Source: Brevundimonas sp. LM2 (GTDB taxonomy: Bacteria > Pseudomonadota > Alphaproteobacteria > Caulobacterales > Caulobacteraceae). From it: 64,000 nucleotides of DNA. Position numbers and translations under genes: made by a program. Location of the stretch: positions 186,001 to 250,000 of the forward strand of contig NZ_CP019508.1 of the NCBI RefSeq assembly GCF_002002865.1, given 5' to 3'. Positions 29,625-40,380 of the stretch are shown piece by piece. The notes beneath the pieces are model-generated. The model saw only the letters and a program-made list of their open reading frames with translations, did no database searches and was not told where the DNA came from. Each line of letters starts with the position of its first letter. Position 1 is the first letter of the stretch.

Positions 29625-32072
29625 ATGAAAATTCGTCTCGCGGCGTGCGTTTCGCTTCTGGCTCTGACTGCAGGCACTGCGGGGGCTCAAGAGAGTGAGG
29701 TCTCACAGGCCGGCTCCGGAGCCCCAAGCGCAGAGGCACCGGGCACGGCGCTGGATGATGTCGTGGTCACCGGCGCGAAGTTCGGTCGCACGCTGAAGGA
29801 TACGGCGACCAGCGTCGGCCTTCTGTCCGGCGCGGACATCGAAGACCAGGTCCTGATCACCGCCGAGGACGCCTATGACCAGCTGGTCAACGTCAACGTC
29901 GCCGGGGCCAACAACCGGTTCGTGATCCGCGGTATCCCCTTCGACAACGTCAACGGCGCCGGCTTCGGCCAGCTGGGCACGCTGTACGTCGACGGCGTTC
30001 GCCTGGGCGACAAGAGCACGGCGTTCGGGCCGGACATGCTGTGGGACGTGCGCTCGGTCGAGGTGCTGCGCGGGGCCCAGTCGACGCTGCAGGGGCGCAA
30101 CGCCCTGGCCGGGGCCATCTATCTGAACACCAACGACCCGACCTACAGCTTCGACGCCCGGGCCCGGGTCATCGCCGCGGAAGGCGACGACTATTCCGCC
30201 TCCATCGCCGTCGGCGGCCCGATCATTGATGATGTCCTGGCGTTCCGGCTGACGGCCGACCATCACGAGAGCCGGGGCTTCATCTACAACCCGGTGCTGA
30301 AGGAGGACGCCGATCTCGTCGACGATTATCAGTACCGCGCCAAGCTGCTGTTCGAACCGTCTCAAGACCTGACCGTGCGGGCCGTGGTCAACTACGCCGA
30401 CATCAACCGCAGCGCCGCGTCGTCGGACACCCGCGCGCTCGGCGCCGACGGCTTCCTTCCGCGCAGCGCCAGTCAGGTGCCCGGGTTCGAGGCCGGGATC
30501 GCGGGTCAGGGGGACGCCGGCCGTCGCCAGACCTTCAGCAATATCGCCGACTTTGAACTGAACAAGACCCTCGCCGCTGCCGTTACCGTCGACTACGACA
30601 TCAGCACTGCTCTGACGCTGACGTCCGAGACCACCTATTCGGACACGGATGATTTCGAGCAGGACGATCCGGACACCGGGATCTACAACTACACCGGCCT
30701 GCGGACGCCGACGGTCGCGCTGCTCAATCCCTACGGCATCGGCGATTTCGACTATGTGCGCGCGGGCACCGTCGCGGCCGACCCGATCGCGATCCAGCAG
30801 GAAGATTTCGAGATCTTCAGCCAGGAATTCCGGCTGAAGTACGATGCCGGCGGCCGCCTGCGCTATCTGCTCGGGGCCTACTATACGCAGGAGCGCGAGC
30901 GCGAGGACAACTTCAGCCTGCTGGTGTTCCGCAATGTGCGAAACCTGATCATCGATACGGCGCGGGGCCAGGGCCTGCCGGCGGCGACGGCGGCCCAGTT
31001 CGCCTCCTTCTATCCCGACGACGTGGCCCTCTACACCTTCAACGCCCAGCCGGTGGACGTCGAAAACCATGCCGTCTACGGCGAGGTGGATTTCGATCTC
31101 AGCGACCGGCTGACGCTCAACGCCGGCCTGCGTTACGACAGCGAGGACAACACGTCCGGTGTGGTGACCTCGGGCGAGATCCTGGGACTGGCCAATCCCG
31201 CGACCCTGCCGATCCCGGCGCTTCGTCCGCTGGCGGCCGCGATCGGCGCCGCCCTCGACCCGTTCGTCGAAGCCACGTCGACGTCCGAACTCAGCTTCGA
31301 CGCCTGGCTGCCCAAGGTCGGGATCCGCTACGATGTCGACAGCAGCCTGACCCTGGGGGCCGTCGCCCAGCGCGCCTATCGCGCGGGCGGCGTCAGCGTC
31401 AATGTGGTGCGCCAGCTGGTGACCGAATTGGCCCCGGAGTTCACCACGAACTACGAGGTCTACGCCCGCAAGACCCTGGGGGACTTCGGCCGGATCAGCG
31501 CCAACGTCTTCTATGTCGACTGGAAGGACCAGCAGGTCACCGTCGACCTGTCGACGCGGCAGAACGATCAGGTCGGGGCCAATGCCGGCCAATCCGAACT
31601 GTACGGGTTCGAAGTGGAGTTCGAGGCCAACCTGACCCCCGAGTTCAAGCTCAACGGGGGCCTGGGCTACAGCCACACCGAGTTCGTGTCGTTCGACATC
31701 CAGCTGCCGGCCTCCACGGCGGGACTGGGTCTCGCGGTCGACCCGGCCGGCCTGGACGGGCTCGAGGGCAACAGCTTCGCAAACGCCCCGGAGTGGAGCG
31801 CGGTGCTGGCGGGCTCCTGGACCCGAGGTCCGATGTTCGCCTCCGGCAGCGTCAACTATCAGGATGAGAGCTTCTCCGACACGGGCAACACCCGGGTCAA
31901 CGATGCCCGGACCCTGGTCAACCTGCGCGCCGGCTATGATTTCGGCCAGGTCCGCGCCTCGGTCTTCGCGCGCAACGTCTTCGACGTCGAGTATGTCGCC
32001 GGACAGGATGCCTTCCGGCCCCTGCTGGGCGATCCGCGCGTCGTCGGCCTGGTTCTCGAAGCCCGGTATTGA
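29625..32072 (+). CDS. TonB-dependent outer membrane receptor
   Basis: The 815-residue protein has a signal peptide (MKIRLAACVSLLALTAGTAGAQ), a TonB box-like L-D-D-V-V-V-T-G near residue 43, and a plug domain with FVIRGIPFDNVNGAGFG, W-D-V-R-S-V-E-V-L-R-G-A-Q-S-T-L-Q-G-R-N-A-L-A-G-A-I. A beta-barrel of 22-strand type follows, ending V-L-E-A-R-Y with the terminal aromatic. It looks like the ligand-gated receptors abundant in Caulobacteraceae; the ligand is unknown. No N-terminal signalling domain is present. It follows the PHP hydrolase by 115 bases and has its own operator-like site. Confidence 0.93.
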   Translation: MKIRLAACVSLLALTAGTAGAQESEVSQAGSGAPSAEAPGTALDDVVVTGAKFGRTLKDTATSVGLLSGADIEDQVLITAEDAYDQLVNVNVAGANNRFVIRGIPFDNVNGAGFGQLGTLYVDGVRLGDKSTAFGPDMLWDVRSVEVLRGAQSTLQGRNALAGAIYLNTNDPTYSFDARARVIAAEGDDYSASIAVGGPIIDDVLAFRLTADHHESRGFIYNPVLKEDADLVDDYQYRAKLLFEPSQDLTVRAVVNYADINRSAASSDTRALGADGFLPRSASQVPGFEAGIAGQGDAGRRQTFSNIADFELNKTLAAAVTVDYDISTALTLTSETTYSDTDDFEQDDPDTGIYNYTGLRTPTVALLNPYGIGDFDYVRAGTVAADPIAIQQEDFEIFSQEFRLKYDAGGRLRYLLGAYYTQEREREDNFSLLVFRNVRNLIIDTARGQGLPAATAAQFASFYPDDVALYTFNAQPVDVENHAVYGEVDFDLSDRLTLNAGLRYDSEDNTSGVVTSGEILGLANPATLPIPALRPLAAAIGAALDPFVEATSTSELSFDAWLPKVGIRYDVDSSLTLGAVAQRAYRAGGVSVNVVRQLVTELAPEFTTNYEVYARKTLGDFGRISANVFYVDWKDQQVTVDLSTRQNDQVGANAGQSELYGFEVEFEANLTPEFKLNGGLGYSHTEFVSFDIQLPASTAGLGLAVDPAGLDGLEGNSFANAPEWSAVLAGSWTRGPMFASGSVNYQDESFSDTGNTRVNDARTLVNLRAGYDFGQVRASVFARNVFDVEYVAGQDAFRPLLGDPRVVGLVLEARY

Positions 32073-32219
32073 TCGCACCCCCCGTCCGATGGTCGCCAGC
32101 GCGGCCGTCGGACGGCATGGCGGCCGGTCCTTTCGCCCTGGAACGATGCCGGCAGCCGGGTTCGTCCGGTCTGATCGTCCATCGCTGGACACCGCCGATC
32201 ACGCGGGCCTAGATGAATC

Positions 32220-32888
32220 ATGAGCCATGGGACCGACCTCATCCAGCGTGAAGGCACTACCGACCGGAGAGCGCAGACCCGGCTTTCGGTGCGACGTGCA
32301 ATCCGGGATGCGGCGCTTGAACTGTTTCACGAGCGCGGCTTCGATTCAGTCACCACCACCGATGTGGCGCGACAGGCCGGCGTGACCCAGCGGACGCTGT
32401 TCCGCTATTTCGAAACCAAGGAAGCCCTGCTCTTTGACGGGCTCGACATCCACGACTGGTTCGCCTCGGCCATGCGCCGGCACGATGTGTCGGACCCCTA
32501 CACCCGAATTCGGTGCGGCCTCGAAGACCTTGCCGACGCTTATGATGCTCACGCCGCGATCCTGCGGCGGCACTATGAAATCATCTCGGCCTGTCCGGGT
32601 CTCGAGCAAGCCCAGAGCCGCCACAACGGCCTGATCGATCGCGAGCTGGCGACGGTGATCCGGACCAGTTTCGATGCGCCGTCCGCCCTTGCCGCTGACG
32701 TGGCAGCAGGTGCCGTTCTAGGCCTGATGCGACCGATCATTCGGGCCTGGCTGCTCTGCAAACTCGAGGGCCCAATGCGGCCCTATGCCGACCGGGCCTG
32801 GCCCACAATCGCGCGTCTGATCGACGAGGGCTTGGCCTGCGGGGCCGGGGTGAAGACGTCGGTCCGAGACGGGACGTCCGCATCTTGA
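32220..32888 (+). CDS. TetR family transcriptional regulator
   Basis: The 222-residue protein has the TetR DNA-binding domain near residues 20-68: R-R-A-I-R-D-A-A-L-E-L-F-H-E-R-G-F-D-S-V-T-T-T-D-V-A-R-Q-A-G-V-T-Q-R-T-L-F-R-Y-F-E-T-K-E-A-L. A helical C-terminal sensor domain follows (about 80-210). It lies 147 bases after the TonB receptor. Because it is next to two genes that share a dyad operator, it is the best candidate to bind those sites; this is inference. The start at 32220 has no strong Shine-Dalgarno. Confidence 0.92.
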   Translation: MSHGTDLIQREGTTDRRAQTRLSVRRAIRDAALELFHERGFDSVTTTDVARQAGVTQRTLFRYFETKEALLFDGLDIHDWFASAMRRHDVSDPYTRIRCGLEDLADAYDAHAAILRRHYEIISACPGLEQAQSRHNGLIDRELATVIRTSFDAPSALAADVAAGAVLGLMRPIIRAWLLCKLEGPMRPYADRAWPTIARLIDEGLACGAGVKTSVRDGTSAS

Positions 32889-32925
32889 CGGAGCCGTTCG
32901 GTCAGAAAGACGTCCGAACGTAGAA

Positions 32926-32957
32926 AAGGGGGTGGGGCCTGCTGGCTCCACCCCCTT
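32926..32957 (-). terminator. Terminator of groESL
   Basis: AAGGGGGTGG (32926-32935) pairs with CCACCCCCTT (32948-32957), and GGCC/GGCT extends the inner stem. On the minus strand it is followed by TTTTCTA. It lies about 30 bases after the groEL stop and may also end the plus-strand tetR transcript. Confidence 0.8.
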
Positions 32958-32987
32958 CTGTCTTCAGCCGGTCGGCTGAACGACGGA

Positions 32988-34756
<1,769 letters not shown>

Positions 34757-34757
<1 letters not shown>

Positions 34758-35041
34758 TAGAGGACGCCGAGAACGTCCGACTCTTTCATGATGATCAGGT
34801 CTTCGCCTTCCAGCTTGACCTCCGTGCCCGACCATTTGCCGAACAGGATCCGGTCGCCGGCCTTCAGTTCCAGGGCGTTGACCGTGCCGCGCTCGTCACG
34901 GACGCCGGGGCCCACGGCGACGACTTCGCCTTCCTGGGGCTTTTCCTTGGCCGTGTCGGGGATGATGATCCCGCCCTTGGTCTTGGATTCTTCTTCCACG
35001 CGCTTGACCAGCACGCGATCGCCGAGAGGACGAAACGCCAT
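34757..35041 (-). CDS. groES: Co-chaperonin GroES (10 kDa)
   Basis: The 94-residue protein has the complete GroES sequence: [20 protein letters not shown], the mobile loop [24 protein letters not shown] and [11 protein letters not shown] at the end. It caps the GroEL ring. It is the first gene after the promoter and CIRCE site at 35096-35160. Confidence 0.99.
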
Positions 35042-35095
35042 GTGTGATGTCTCCGTATAGCTCTAAGGTTTTGAAGCCGCCCCCCCGAACCGGCT

Positions 35096-35122
35096 TTGGC
35101 AGCCGTGACCCGAGAGTGCTAA
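35096..35122 (-). promoter_or_regulatory. CIRCE element (HrcA operator) of groESL
   Basis: On the minus strand TTAGCACTC (35122-35114) is a perfect CIRCE left arm. After the standard nine-base spacer the right arm is GGCTGCCAA, which keeps six of nine consensus positions (GAGTGCTAA). It begins nine bases after the -10 hexamer, about 55 bases before the groES start. HrcA itself is encoded at 49917-51020. Confidence 0.85.
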
Positions 35123-35131
35123 CGCGCAGCG

Positions 35132-35160
35132 GAGATAAGAGCGTTGAGCCTGAGCGTCAA
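35132..35160 (-). promoter_or_regulatory. Sigma70-type promoter of groESL
   Basis: On the minus strand TTGACG (35160-35155) and TATCTC (35137-35132) are separated by 17 bases, with the CIRCE arm beginning where transcription should start. It lies just after the pgi stop. Confidence 0.7.
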
Positions 35161-35177
35161 GGCGTCGCGGCGGGCGG

Positions 35178-36785
35178 CTAACCCATCAGACGGGTCAGAA
35201 GGTTCGCCGTTGACGGGTCCAGGCCAGACGAGGGCGCACCCGCCGAGACGTCGGCCAGAATGGCCTTGGCGAGCACCTTGCCCAGCTCCACGCCCCACTG
35301 GTCGAAGCTGTTGATGTCCCAGATCACCCCTTCGACGAAGGTCTTGTGCTCGTACAGGGCGAGCAGGGCCCCGAGCGTCTGGGGCGTCAGATGCTCCATC
35401 ACGATCGTCGTGGACGGCCGGTTGCCGGGGAAGGTCTTGTGCGCGGCCAGCTGGTCGATGTCCTCGGCGGCGGTTCCGGCGGCCTCGAGCTCGGCCCGGG
35501 CCTGATCGGTCGTCTTGCCCAGCATCAGGGCCTGACCCTGGGCCAGGGCGTTGGACCACAGCGGCGCGCCGGCCGCGCCGTCCAGGGTCTCGGCCACGAT
35601 GACGAACTCGGCCGGGACGACCTGAGGCCCCTGGTGGATCTGCTGGAAGAAGGCGTGCTGGCCGTTCGTGCCCGGCTCGCCGAACACCACCGGACAGGTC
35701 TGACGGGTCACAGGGCGGCCGTCGCGGTGGACCCGCTTGCCGTTCGACTCCATCTCGAGCTGCTGCAGGAAGGCCGCCAGGCGGCGCAGGCCATGGGCAT
35801 AGGGGGCGACTGTCCGGGCCGGACGATTGAGGCCGTCGACGTTCCAGATCTGGGCCAGGGCCATAAGGACCGGCGCATTTTGCTCAAGGGGAGCCTCGAC
35901 GAAATGGTCGTCCATGGCCCGGGCTCCGGCCAGCAGGCCGTCGAACACGTCCGGCCCCAGGGCGATGACGCAGGACAGGCTGACCGCCGACCACAGAGAA
36001 TACCGCCCGCCGACCCAGTCGCGGAAGCCGAAGGTGCGGCCGCAGCCGAAGGCCGCGGCCCGGTCGGGGGCCGCCGTGACGCCGATGAAATGCTTGTCGC
36101 GGCCCGTCTCGGGCAGGCCCGCCGCCAGCCAGGCCTTGGCGACCTCGGCATTGGCCAGGGTCTCCTGGGTGGTGAAGGTCTTGGACACCACCACGACCAG
36201 GGTGGTCTCGGGGTCCAGGTCAGTCAGGGCCTCGGCCATGTCGCGCGGGTCGATATTGGCCACAAATCGCAGGTCGAGGGCGGGGTTGAGGGGCTTCAGC
36301 GCGTCCCAGACCACCCGCGGCCCCAGGTCCGATCCGCCGATGCCGATGTGGACGAGGGTCTGGAACGCCCGGCCCGTGGCCCCCGTCTCCCGGCCCGCCC
36401 GGACGGCCTCGGCGAAGGTGGCCATGGCCTGCCGGACCTCCTGGACCTCGCCCGACACGGCCTCGCCCAGGGCGTGGAAATCGGCGTCGTTTCCGGCCCG
36501 CAGGGCGGGGTGCAGGACGGCCCGGCCCTCGGTGTTGTTGACCGCCTCGCCGCCGAACAGGCGCGCGCGACCGGCCTCGACGCCGGCGGCGCGCGCCAGA
36601 TCCAGACAGGCGTCGAAGGCGTCGCGGGTCCAGCTCTGTTTGGACAGGTCGAGATACAGGCCCGCCGCCTCCACGCTCATCCGGGCGAGACGATCGGGAT
36701 CGGCGGCGAACTGGTCGACGATGCGGGCGTCTGCGTCGCGCGCGGCGGCGGCGTCGAAGCCGGTCCAGATGTCAGCGTCGGTCAT
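35178..36785 (-). CDS. pgi: Glucose-6-phosphate isomerase
   Basis: The 535-residue protein interconverts glucose-6-phosphate and fructose-6-phosphate. Visible signatures are N-N-T-E-G-R-A-V-L-H-P-A-L-R near residue 66, V-H-I-G-I-G-G-S-D-L-G-P near 140, V-V-S-K-T-F-T-T-Q-E-T near 200, R-Y-S-L-W-S-A-V near 262 and E-S-N-G-K near 348. The active-site motif G-E-P-G-T-N-G-Q-H-A-F-F-Q is near 372. It is upstream of groESL on the same strand but groESL has its own promoter. Confidence 0.98.
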   Translation of the reverse strand: MTDADIWTGFDAAAARDADARIVDQFAADPDRLARMSVEAAGLYLDLSKQSWTRDAFDACLDLARAAGVEAGRARLFGGEAVNNTEGRAVLHPALRAGNDADFHALGEAVSGEVQEVRQAMATFAEAVRAGRETGATGRAFQTLVHIGIGGSDLGPRVVWDALKPLNPALDLRFVANIDPRDMAEALTDLDPETTLVVVVSKTFTTQETLANAEVAKAWLAAGLPETGRDKHFIGVTAAPDRAAAFGCGRTFGFRDWVGGRYSLWSAVSLSCVIALGPDVFDGLLAGARAMDDHFVEAPLEQNAPVLMALAQIWNVDGLNRPARTVAPYAHGLRRLAAFLQQLEMESNGKRVHRDGRPVTRQTCPVVFGEPGTNGQHAFFQQIHQGPQVVPAEFVIVAETLDGAAGAPLWSNALAQGQALMLGKTTDQARAELEAAGTAAEDIDQLAAHKTFPGNRPSTTIVMEHLTPQTLGALLALYEHKTFVEGVIWDINSFDQWGVELGKVLAKAILADVSAGAPSSGLDPSTANLLTRLMG

Positions 36786-36869
36786 GGCCTGTCCTCTCGA
36801 TAATCAAGCTCTCGTTTACGGGTCGGGCGTAGACCGGTTCAATCGCGGAATCGCGAAAAGGATCAGACC

Positions 36870-37346
36870 ATGTCTTGTGGCATCGCCCTCGCCGTCTCGC
36901 TGCTGCTCTCGGACCCCACGGTGGCCCTGGCGGCCGCCCAGCCGGCGGCGGTGGCCGGCGCGCCCGTATCGGTCGCGTCCGAGCCCCTGTTCACCGACAT
37001 CGTCACCCAGGCCAGCGCCCTGAAGGCGATCGTCGACGCGTGGGGGCCGACCGGCGCGTCGCCGACCGCGTTCGAAACCTTCAAGGGGCGCGCCGCCGCC
37101 CTGTCGGCCCTCGATCTTCAGGCGCACCTGGTCCTCAAGGAACGTGGCACGGACGGGGACCTGAAATGCATCCTGCGCGGGATCTCCGAGGACATCCCGG
37201 TCAAGATCCAGGCCGTCGAAACCGCGGCGACGCCCGAGGCCCGCGCCACGGCCCTGTCGGACCTCGCCTATCTGCTGAACGACAATGTCGAGGTAATCAC
37301 CGCCCCGCCGCAGCCGGACGCCCAGTCGGGCGTGGAGGCGAACTAG
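36870..37346 (+). CDS. Exported hypothetical protein
   Basis: The 158-residue protein has a signal-like N-terminus (MSCGIALAVSLLLSDPTVALAAAQ) and a helical, Ala-rich body. A single later Cys is in G-D-L-K-C-I-L-R-G-I-S-E-D-I-P-V-K, and the tail is Pro- and Gln-rich. I recognise no family. It is divergent from pgi, and its last four bases overlap the end of the convergent dsbD-like gene. The codon usage is like its neighbours. Confidence 0.7.
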   Translation: MSCGIALAVSLLLSDPTVALAAAQPAAVAGAPVSVASEPLFTDIVTQASALKAIVDAWGPTGASPTAFETFKGRAAALSALDLQAHLVLKERGTDGDLKCILRGISEDIPVKIQAVETAATPEARATALSDLAYLLNDNVEVITAPPQPDAQSGVEAN

Positions 37347-39565
37347 CGAGCCTCGTCCAGGGCCTCGATGACGAGGCCCTCGGTCAGGAGTTGCGGCAGG
37401 ATACGGGGCCGGGCCTCGCCTGGGGCATAAACGAGATACAGAGGCACGCCCGAGCGGCCGTGCGCGGCCAGTTCCCGGGCGATGGCCGGGTCGCGCCGGG
37501 TCCAGTCGGCGACCAGGTAGACGGTGTCGGTCCGGGTCACGGCCTCGGCCACACGCGCCGTGTGGAGCGCGGTGCGTTCATTGATCTTGCAGCTGACGCA
37601 CCAGTCGGCGGTGAAGTCGACCAGAACAGGGCGACCTTGGGCCAGGGCCCCGGCCACGGCGTCGGGTGACCACGGCCGCGCCTCCGGGCCCGCGCCCTCG
37701 ACCGATCCGACGCTGTTCGAGGGGGGAACGAGGGTGGCGGCGACGACCACCATGACCGAGATCGCCACCGACAAGGCCGAGACGACCCCCAGCGGACCAC
37801 CAACGACCCCCGCAGCGGCCAGGCGCTGACGCCGTCCGAAGGTCCAGGCCGCAACGCCCAGCAGAATCGCGCCGACCAACAGCAACAGGGCCGCCGACCC
37901 GCCCTGCTGGCGCTGGAAGACCCAGGCCAGCCACAACGCCGTGGCGAACATCGGCACGGCCAGGACCTGTTGCAGCCGCGCCATCCAGGGGCCGGGTCGG
38001 GGGAGACGCGCGAGCAGGCGGGGCGACAGGCTGAGCGCCAGATAGGGCAGGGCCAGGCCGAGCCCGAGGAACAGGAAGACCAGCAGGGCGAGGGGCGCGG
38101 GCAGGACCAGGGCCGCGCCCAGGGCCACGGCCATGAAGGGGGCGGTACAGGGCGCGGCCACGACCACCGCCAGGACGCCCGTGAAGAAGGCCCCGATCGG
38201 CCCGTTGAGCCGGGCCAGGCGGGAGCCGCCGACCGCCTGCAGACCCAGGCCGATCTGGAACAAGCCCAGCAGATTCAGCCCCACCGCCAGCATCAGCAGC
38301 GCCAGCACCGCCACCACCGGCGGCGACTGCAGCTGGAAGCCCCAGCCGATCTCCTGACCCAGGCCGCGCAGCAGCAGCATCCCCGCCCCGAGCAGAAGGA
38401 AGGTCACCACCACCCCGGCCAGATAGGCGAAACCGTCGATCCGCGCCTCGCGCGCATCCCGAGACGACCGCGCGAGCGATGCCGCCTTCAGCGCCAGGAC
38501 GGGAAAGACGCAGGGCATCAGGTTCAGGATCAGCCCGCCCAGGAAGGCGAACAGCACCGCCTGGGCCGCCGCCCCCGCGTCAAACCGGCCCGCGACCGCG
38601 TCGTCGGTCGCCACGGCCTCTCCGTCCGTTCCTGACAGGACCGGGCCGGGCCGGGCCACGATCTCCCAGGCCCCGGCGTCGGTGGCGAGCACCCCGGACA
38701 GGGGCTGGGTCAGACCCGCCGCGCTCAGATCGTCGGTCGGATCCAGCCGCAGGCTCAAGCCCGCCGGTCCCCGCGCCGCCGACAGGGCCACGTCGTGGCT
38801 GATCTGTCCCGTTTCGAACGGATAGAAGGTGGCCCGCGTGATGTCGGCCCCGGCCAGCGGCCCTCCCGTCGCGCTGAGCACCAGCCGGTCGCCGACCAGG
38901 GTGGCCCGGGCCGTGATGCCGGCCGGGCGGGGCGCGGTCTCGACCAGCCGCTGGATCGCCGCCCCGTCCGCACCGGCCAGGGGGGCCGCCCCCTCGCGGA
39001 TCGGCAGATCCAGGCGCAGGGTGAAGCTGTCGGGCACGCACATCTCGTCGCTGCAGACGAACAGCACCGCATCGACCGTCAGGGGCACCACGCCGCCGAC
39101 CCGGGCCGAGGCCGGAATGTCGATCGGCACCGGCAGGAGGACGTCGCCCTCATAGCCCAGATTGACGATGTCCTGCAGGCGCTGGCGCTGCGGCAGGGGC
39201 CACAGGATGTCGCCGGCGACGATCCCCGTGGGCAGGGCCCAGTCCAGGGTGGTCGGTCCGCCGGAGTCCCCGGGGTTGCGCCAGTAGGTATGCCAGCCGG
39301 GCCGGATCTTCTGGCGCAGGGCCACGATCGCCGTGGACCCGGGCGCGGCCCAGGCGCTCATGGCCACCAGCTCGACCTCGATGCGCGCATTGCTCTGGGC
39401 GCCCGCCGGTGCCGCAGAAACCAGACGCGACTGACCGGCCTGGGCCGCCGCCTCGGCGGGCAGGGACAGCCCGCCCGCGAAAAGGGTCAGCAGCCAGGCA
39501 GACAGGACCGACAGGCGCACGCAGAGCTCTCGGCGAAGGAACAGAGGCGCGACCCATACCCCCAC
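37343..39565 (-). CDS. DsbD/ScsB-like thiol:disulfide interchange protein
   Basis: This is a three-part envelope reductase of up to 740 residues. The N-terminal periplasmic domain has I-R-P-G-W-H-T-Y-W-R-N-P-G-D-S-G and V-L-F-V-C-S-D-E-M-C-V-P, of the ScsB-like kind rather than E. coli DsbD alpha. The central eight-helix domain has cysteines in L-M-P-C-V-F-P and A-A-P-C-T-A-P. The C-terminal thioredoxin domain has D-F-T-A-D-W-C-V-S-C-K. It passes reducing power from cytoplasmic thioredoxin to the periplasm. The ATG at 39565 gives a long N-region; a GTG at 39520 would start directly at the signal peptide and may be the real start. Confidence 0.9.
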   Translation of the reverse strand: MGVWVAPLFLRRELCVRLSVLSAWLLTLFAGGLSLPAEAAAQAGQSRLVSAAPAGAQSNARIEVELVAMSAWAAPGSTAIVALRQKIRPGWHTYWRNPGDSGGPTTLDWALPTGIVAGDILWPLPQRQRLQDIVNLGYEGDVLLPVPIDIPASARVGGVVPLTVDAVLFVCSDEMCVPDSFTLRLDLPIREGAAPLAGADGAAIQRLVETAPRPAGITARATLVGDRLVLSATGGPLAGADITRATFYPFETGQISHDVALSAARGPAGLSLRLDPTDDLSAAGLTQPLSGVLATDAGAWEIVARPGPVLSGTDGEAVATDDAVAGRFDAGAAAQAVLFAFLGGLILNLMPCVFPVLALKAASLARSSRDAREARIDGFAYLAGVVVTFLLLGAGMLLLRGLGQEIGWGFQLQSPPVVAVLALLMLAVGLNLLGLFQIGLGLQAVGGSRLARLNGPIGAFFTGVLAVVVAAPCTAPFMAVALGAALVLPAPLALLVFLFLGLGLALPYLALSLSPRLLARLPRPGPWMARLQQVLAVPMFATALWLAWVFQRQQGGSAALLLLVGAILLGVAAWTFGRRQRLAAAGVVGGPLGVVSALSVAISVMVVVAATLVPPSNSVGSVEGAGPEARPWSPDAVAGALAQGRPVLVDFTADWCVSCKINERTALHTARVAEAVTRTDTVYLVADWTRRDPAIARELAAHGRSGVPLYLVYAPGEARPRILPQLLTEGLVIEALDEAR

Positions 39566-39614
39566 GGCGCGTCGCCCGCCACGCCCCAGAGGTCGCGGCC
39601 GATCGGGGCCGACG

Positions 39615-39788
39615 TCAGGCGAGGGCGCCGTCCATTGCTGTGAAAAGCGTACCGAACAGATCGGACAGACCGGATGCGAAGACCGACACGGCGGCCAGGA
39701 CGGCCACCGCGAGAATGGCTCCGATCACGGCGTACTCGATCGCCGTGGTTCCACGCGCGTCATGCAGGAAGCGGCGAAGCAAGGACAT
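39615..39788 (-). CDS. Flp/Fap-type pilin (class IVb)
   Basis: The 57-residue protein MSLLRRFLHDARGTTAIEYA begins with the Flp prepilin leader. Its cleavage motif G-T-T-A-I-E-Y-A-V-I-G, with the Glu at position 5 after the Gly, is recognised by a CpaA/TadV peptidase. One hydrophobic helix follows. Such pilins form the Tad pili that attach Caulobacteraceae to surfaces. No tad/cpa assembly genes are in this window, so it is an orphan pilin gene. It is shorter than the usual annotation cut-offs. Confidence 0.9.
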   Translation of the reverse strand: MSLLRRFLHDARGTTAIEYAVIGAILAVAVLAAVSVFASGLSDLFGTLFTAMDGALA

Positions 39789-39817
39789 GGTCGCGTGCCT
39801 TTCGTGGCCCATCGGCC

Positions 39818-40234
39818 TCAGAGCAGGTCCCGCAGCCAGGCCACCAGAGGGGCGTCGGCCGGGGGCATGGGATAGTCCGACAAGGCGTTGGGCCTCACCC
39901 AGGCCAGTGCGGCGTGCTCGCGCGCGACGACCACGCCGGACCAGCGCCGGCACAGGTAGAGTGGCATGAGAAGGTGAAACGAATCGTAAGAGTGGCTGGC
40001 AAAAACGAACGGGGCCAGACAGGCCTCCTGCACGTCGATCCCCAGCTCCTCCTGCAGTTCTCGGATCAGGGCGGCCTCGGGGCGTTCCCCGGCCTCGACC
40101 TTGCCCCCCGGAAACTCCCACAACCCCGCCAGGGCCTTGCCCTCCGGCCGCTTGGCAATCAGCACCCGGCCGTCCACATCCACCAGGGCAGCGGCGACGA
40201 CGAGGACGGTGGGCGGGAGGGGCGAGGGCGTCAT
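39818..40234 (-). CDS. mutT: Nudix hydrolase, 8-oxo-dGTP diphosphatase (MutT-like)
   Basis: The 138-residue protein has V-A-A-A-L-V-D-V-D-G-R-V-L-I-A-K-R-P-E-G-K and W-E-F-P-G-G-K-V-E-A-G-E. The full Nudix box G-G-K-V-E-A-G-E-R-P-E-A-A-L-I-R-E-L-Q-E-E-L-G-I is at about residues 38-60. MutT removes oxidised dGTP from the nucleotide pool. The ATG at 40234 was chosen because an earlier in-frame ATG adds only a basic stub. It lies 29 bases upstream of the pilin gene on the same strand. Confidence 0.9.
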   Translation of the reverse strand: MTPSPLPPTVLVVAAALVDVDGRVLIAKRPEGKALAGLWEFPGGKVEAGERPEAALIRELQEELGIDVQEACLAPFVFASHSYDSFHLLMPLYLCRRWSGVVVAREHAALAWVRPNALSDYPMPPADAPLVAWLRDLL

Positions 40235-40380
40235 TCCGCGCTGATACCGTCTTGCGTAACGCCAGCGCAATCATTGGTCACGCAGTGTGTCCCCGGCGTC
40301 CTTGCCGATTGGGGCCATAATCGGGCAAGACGTTTTGCTTTCGTTCCGCACGCCTGCCCTGTGTCCTAGCCCGAGGCCTT

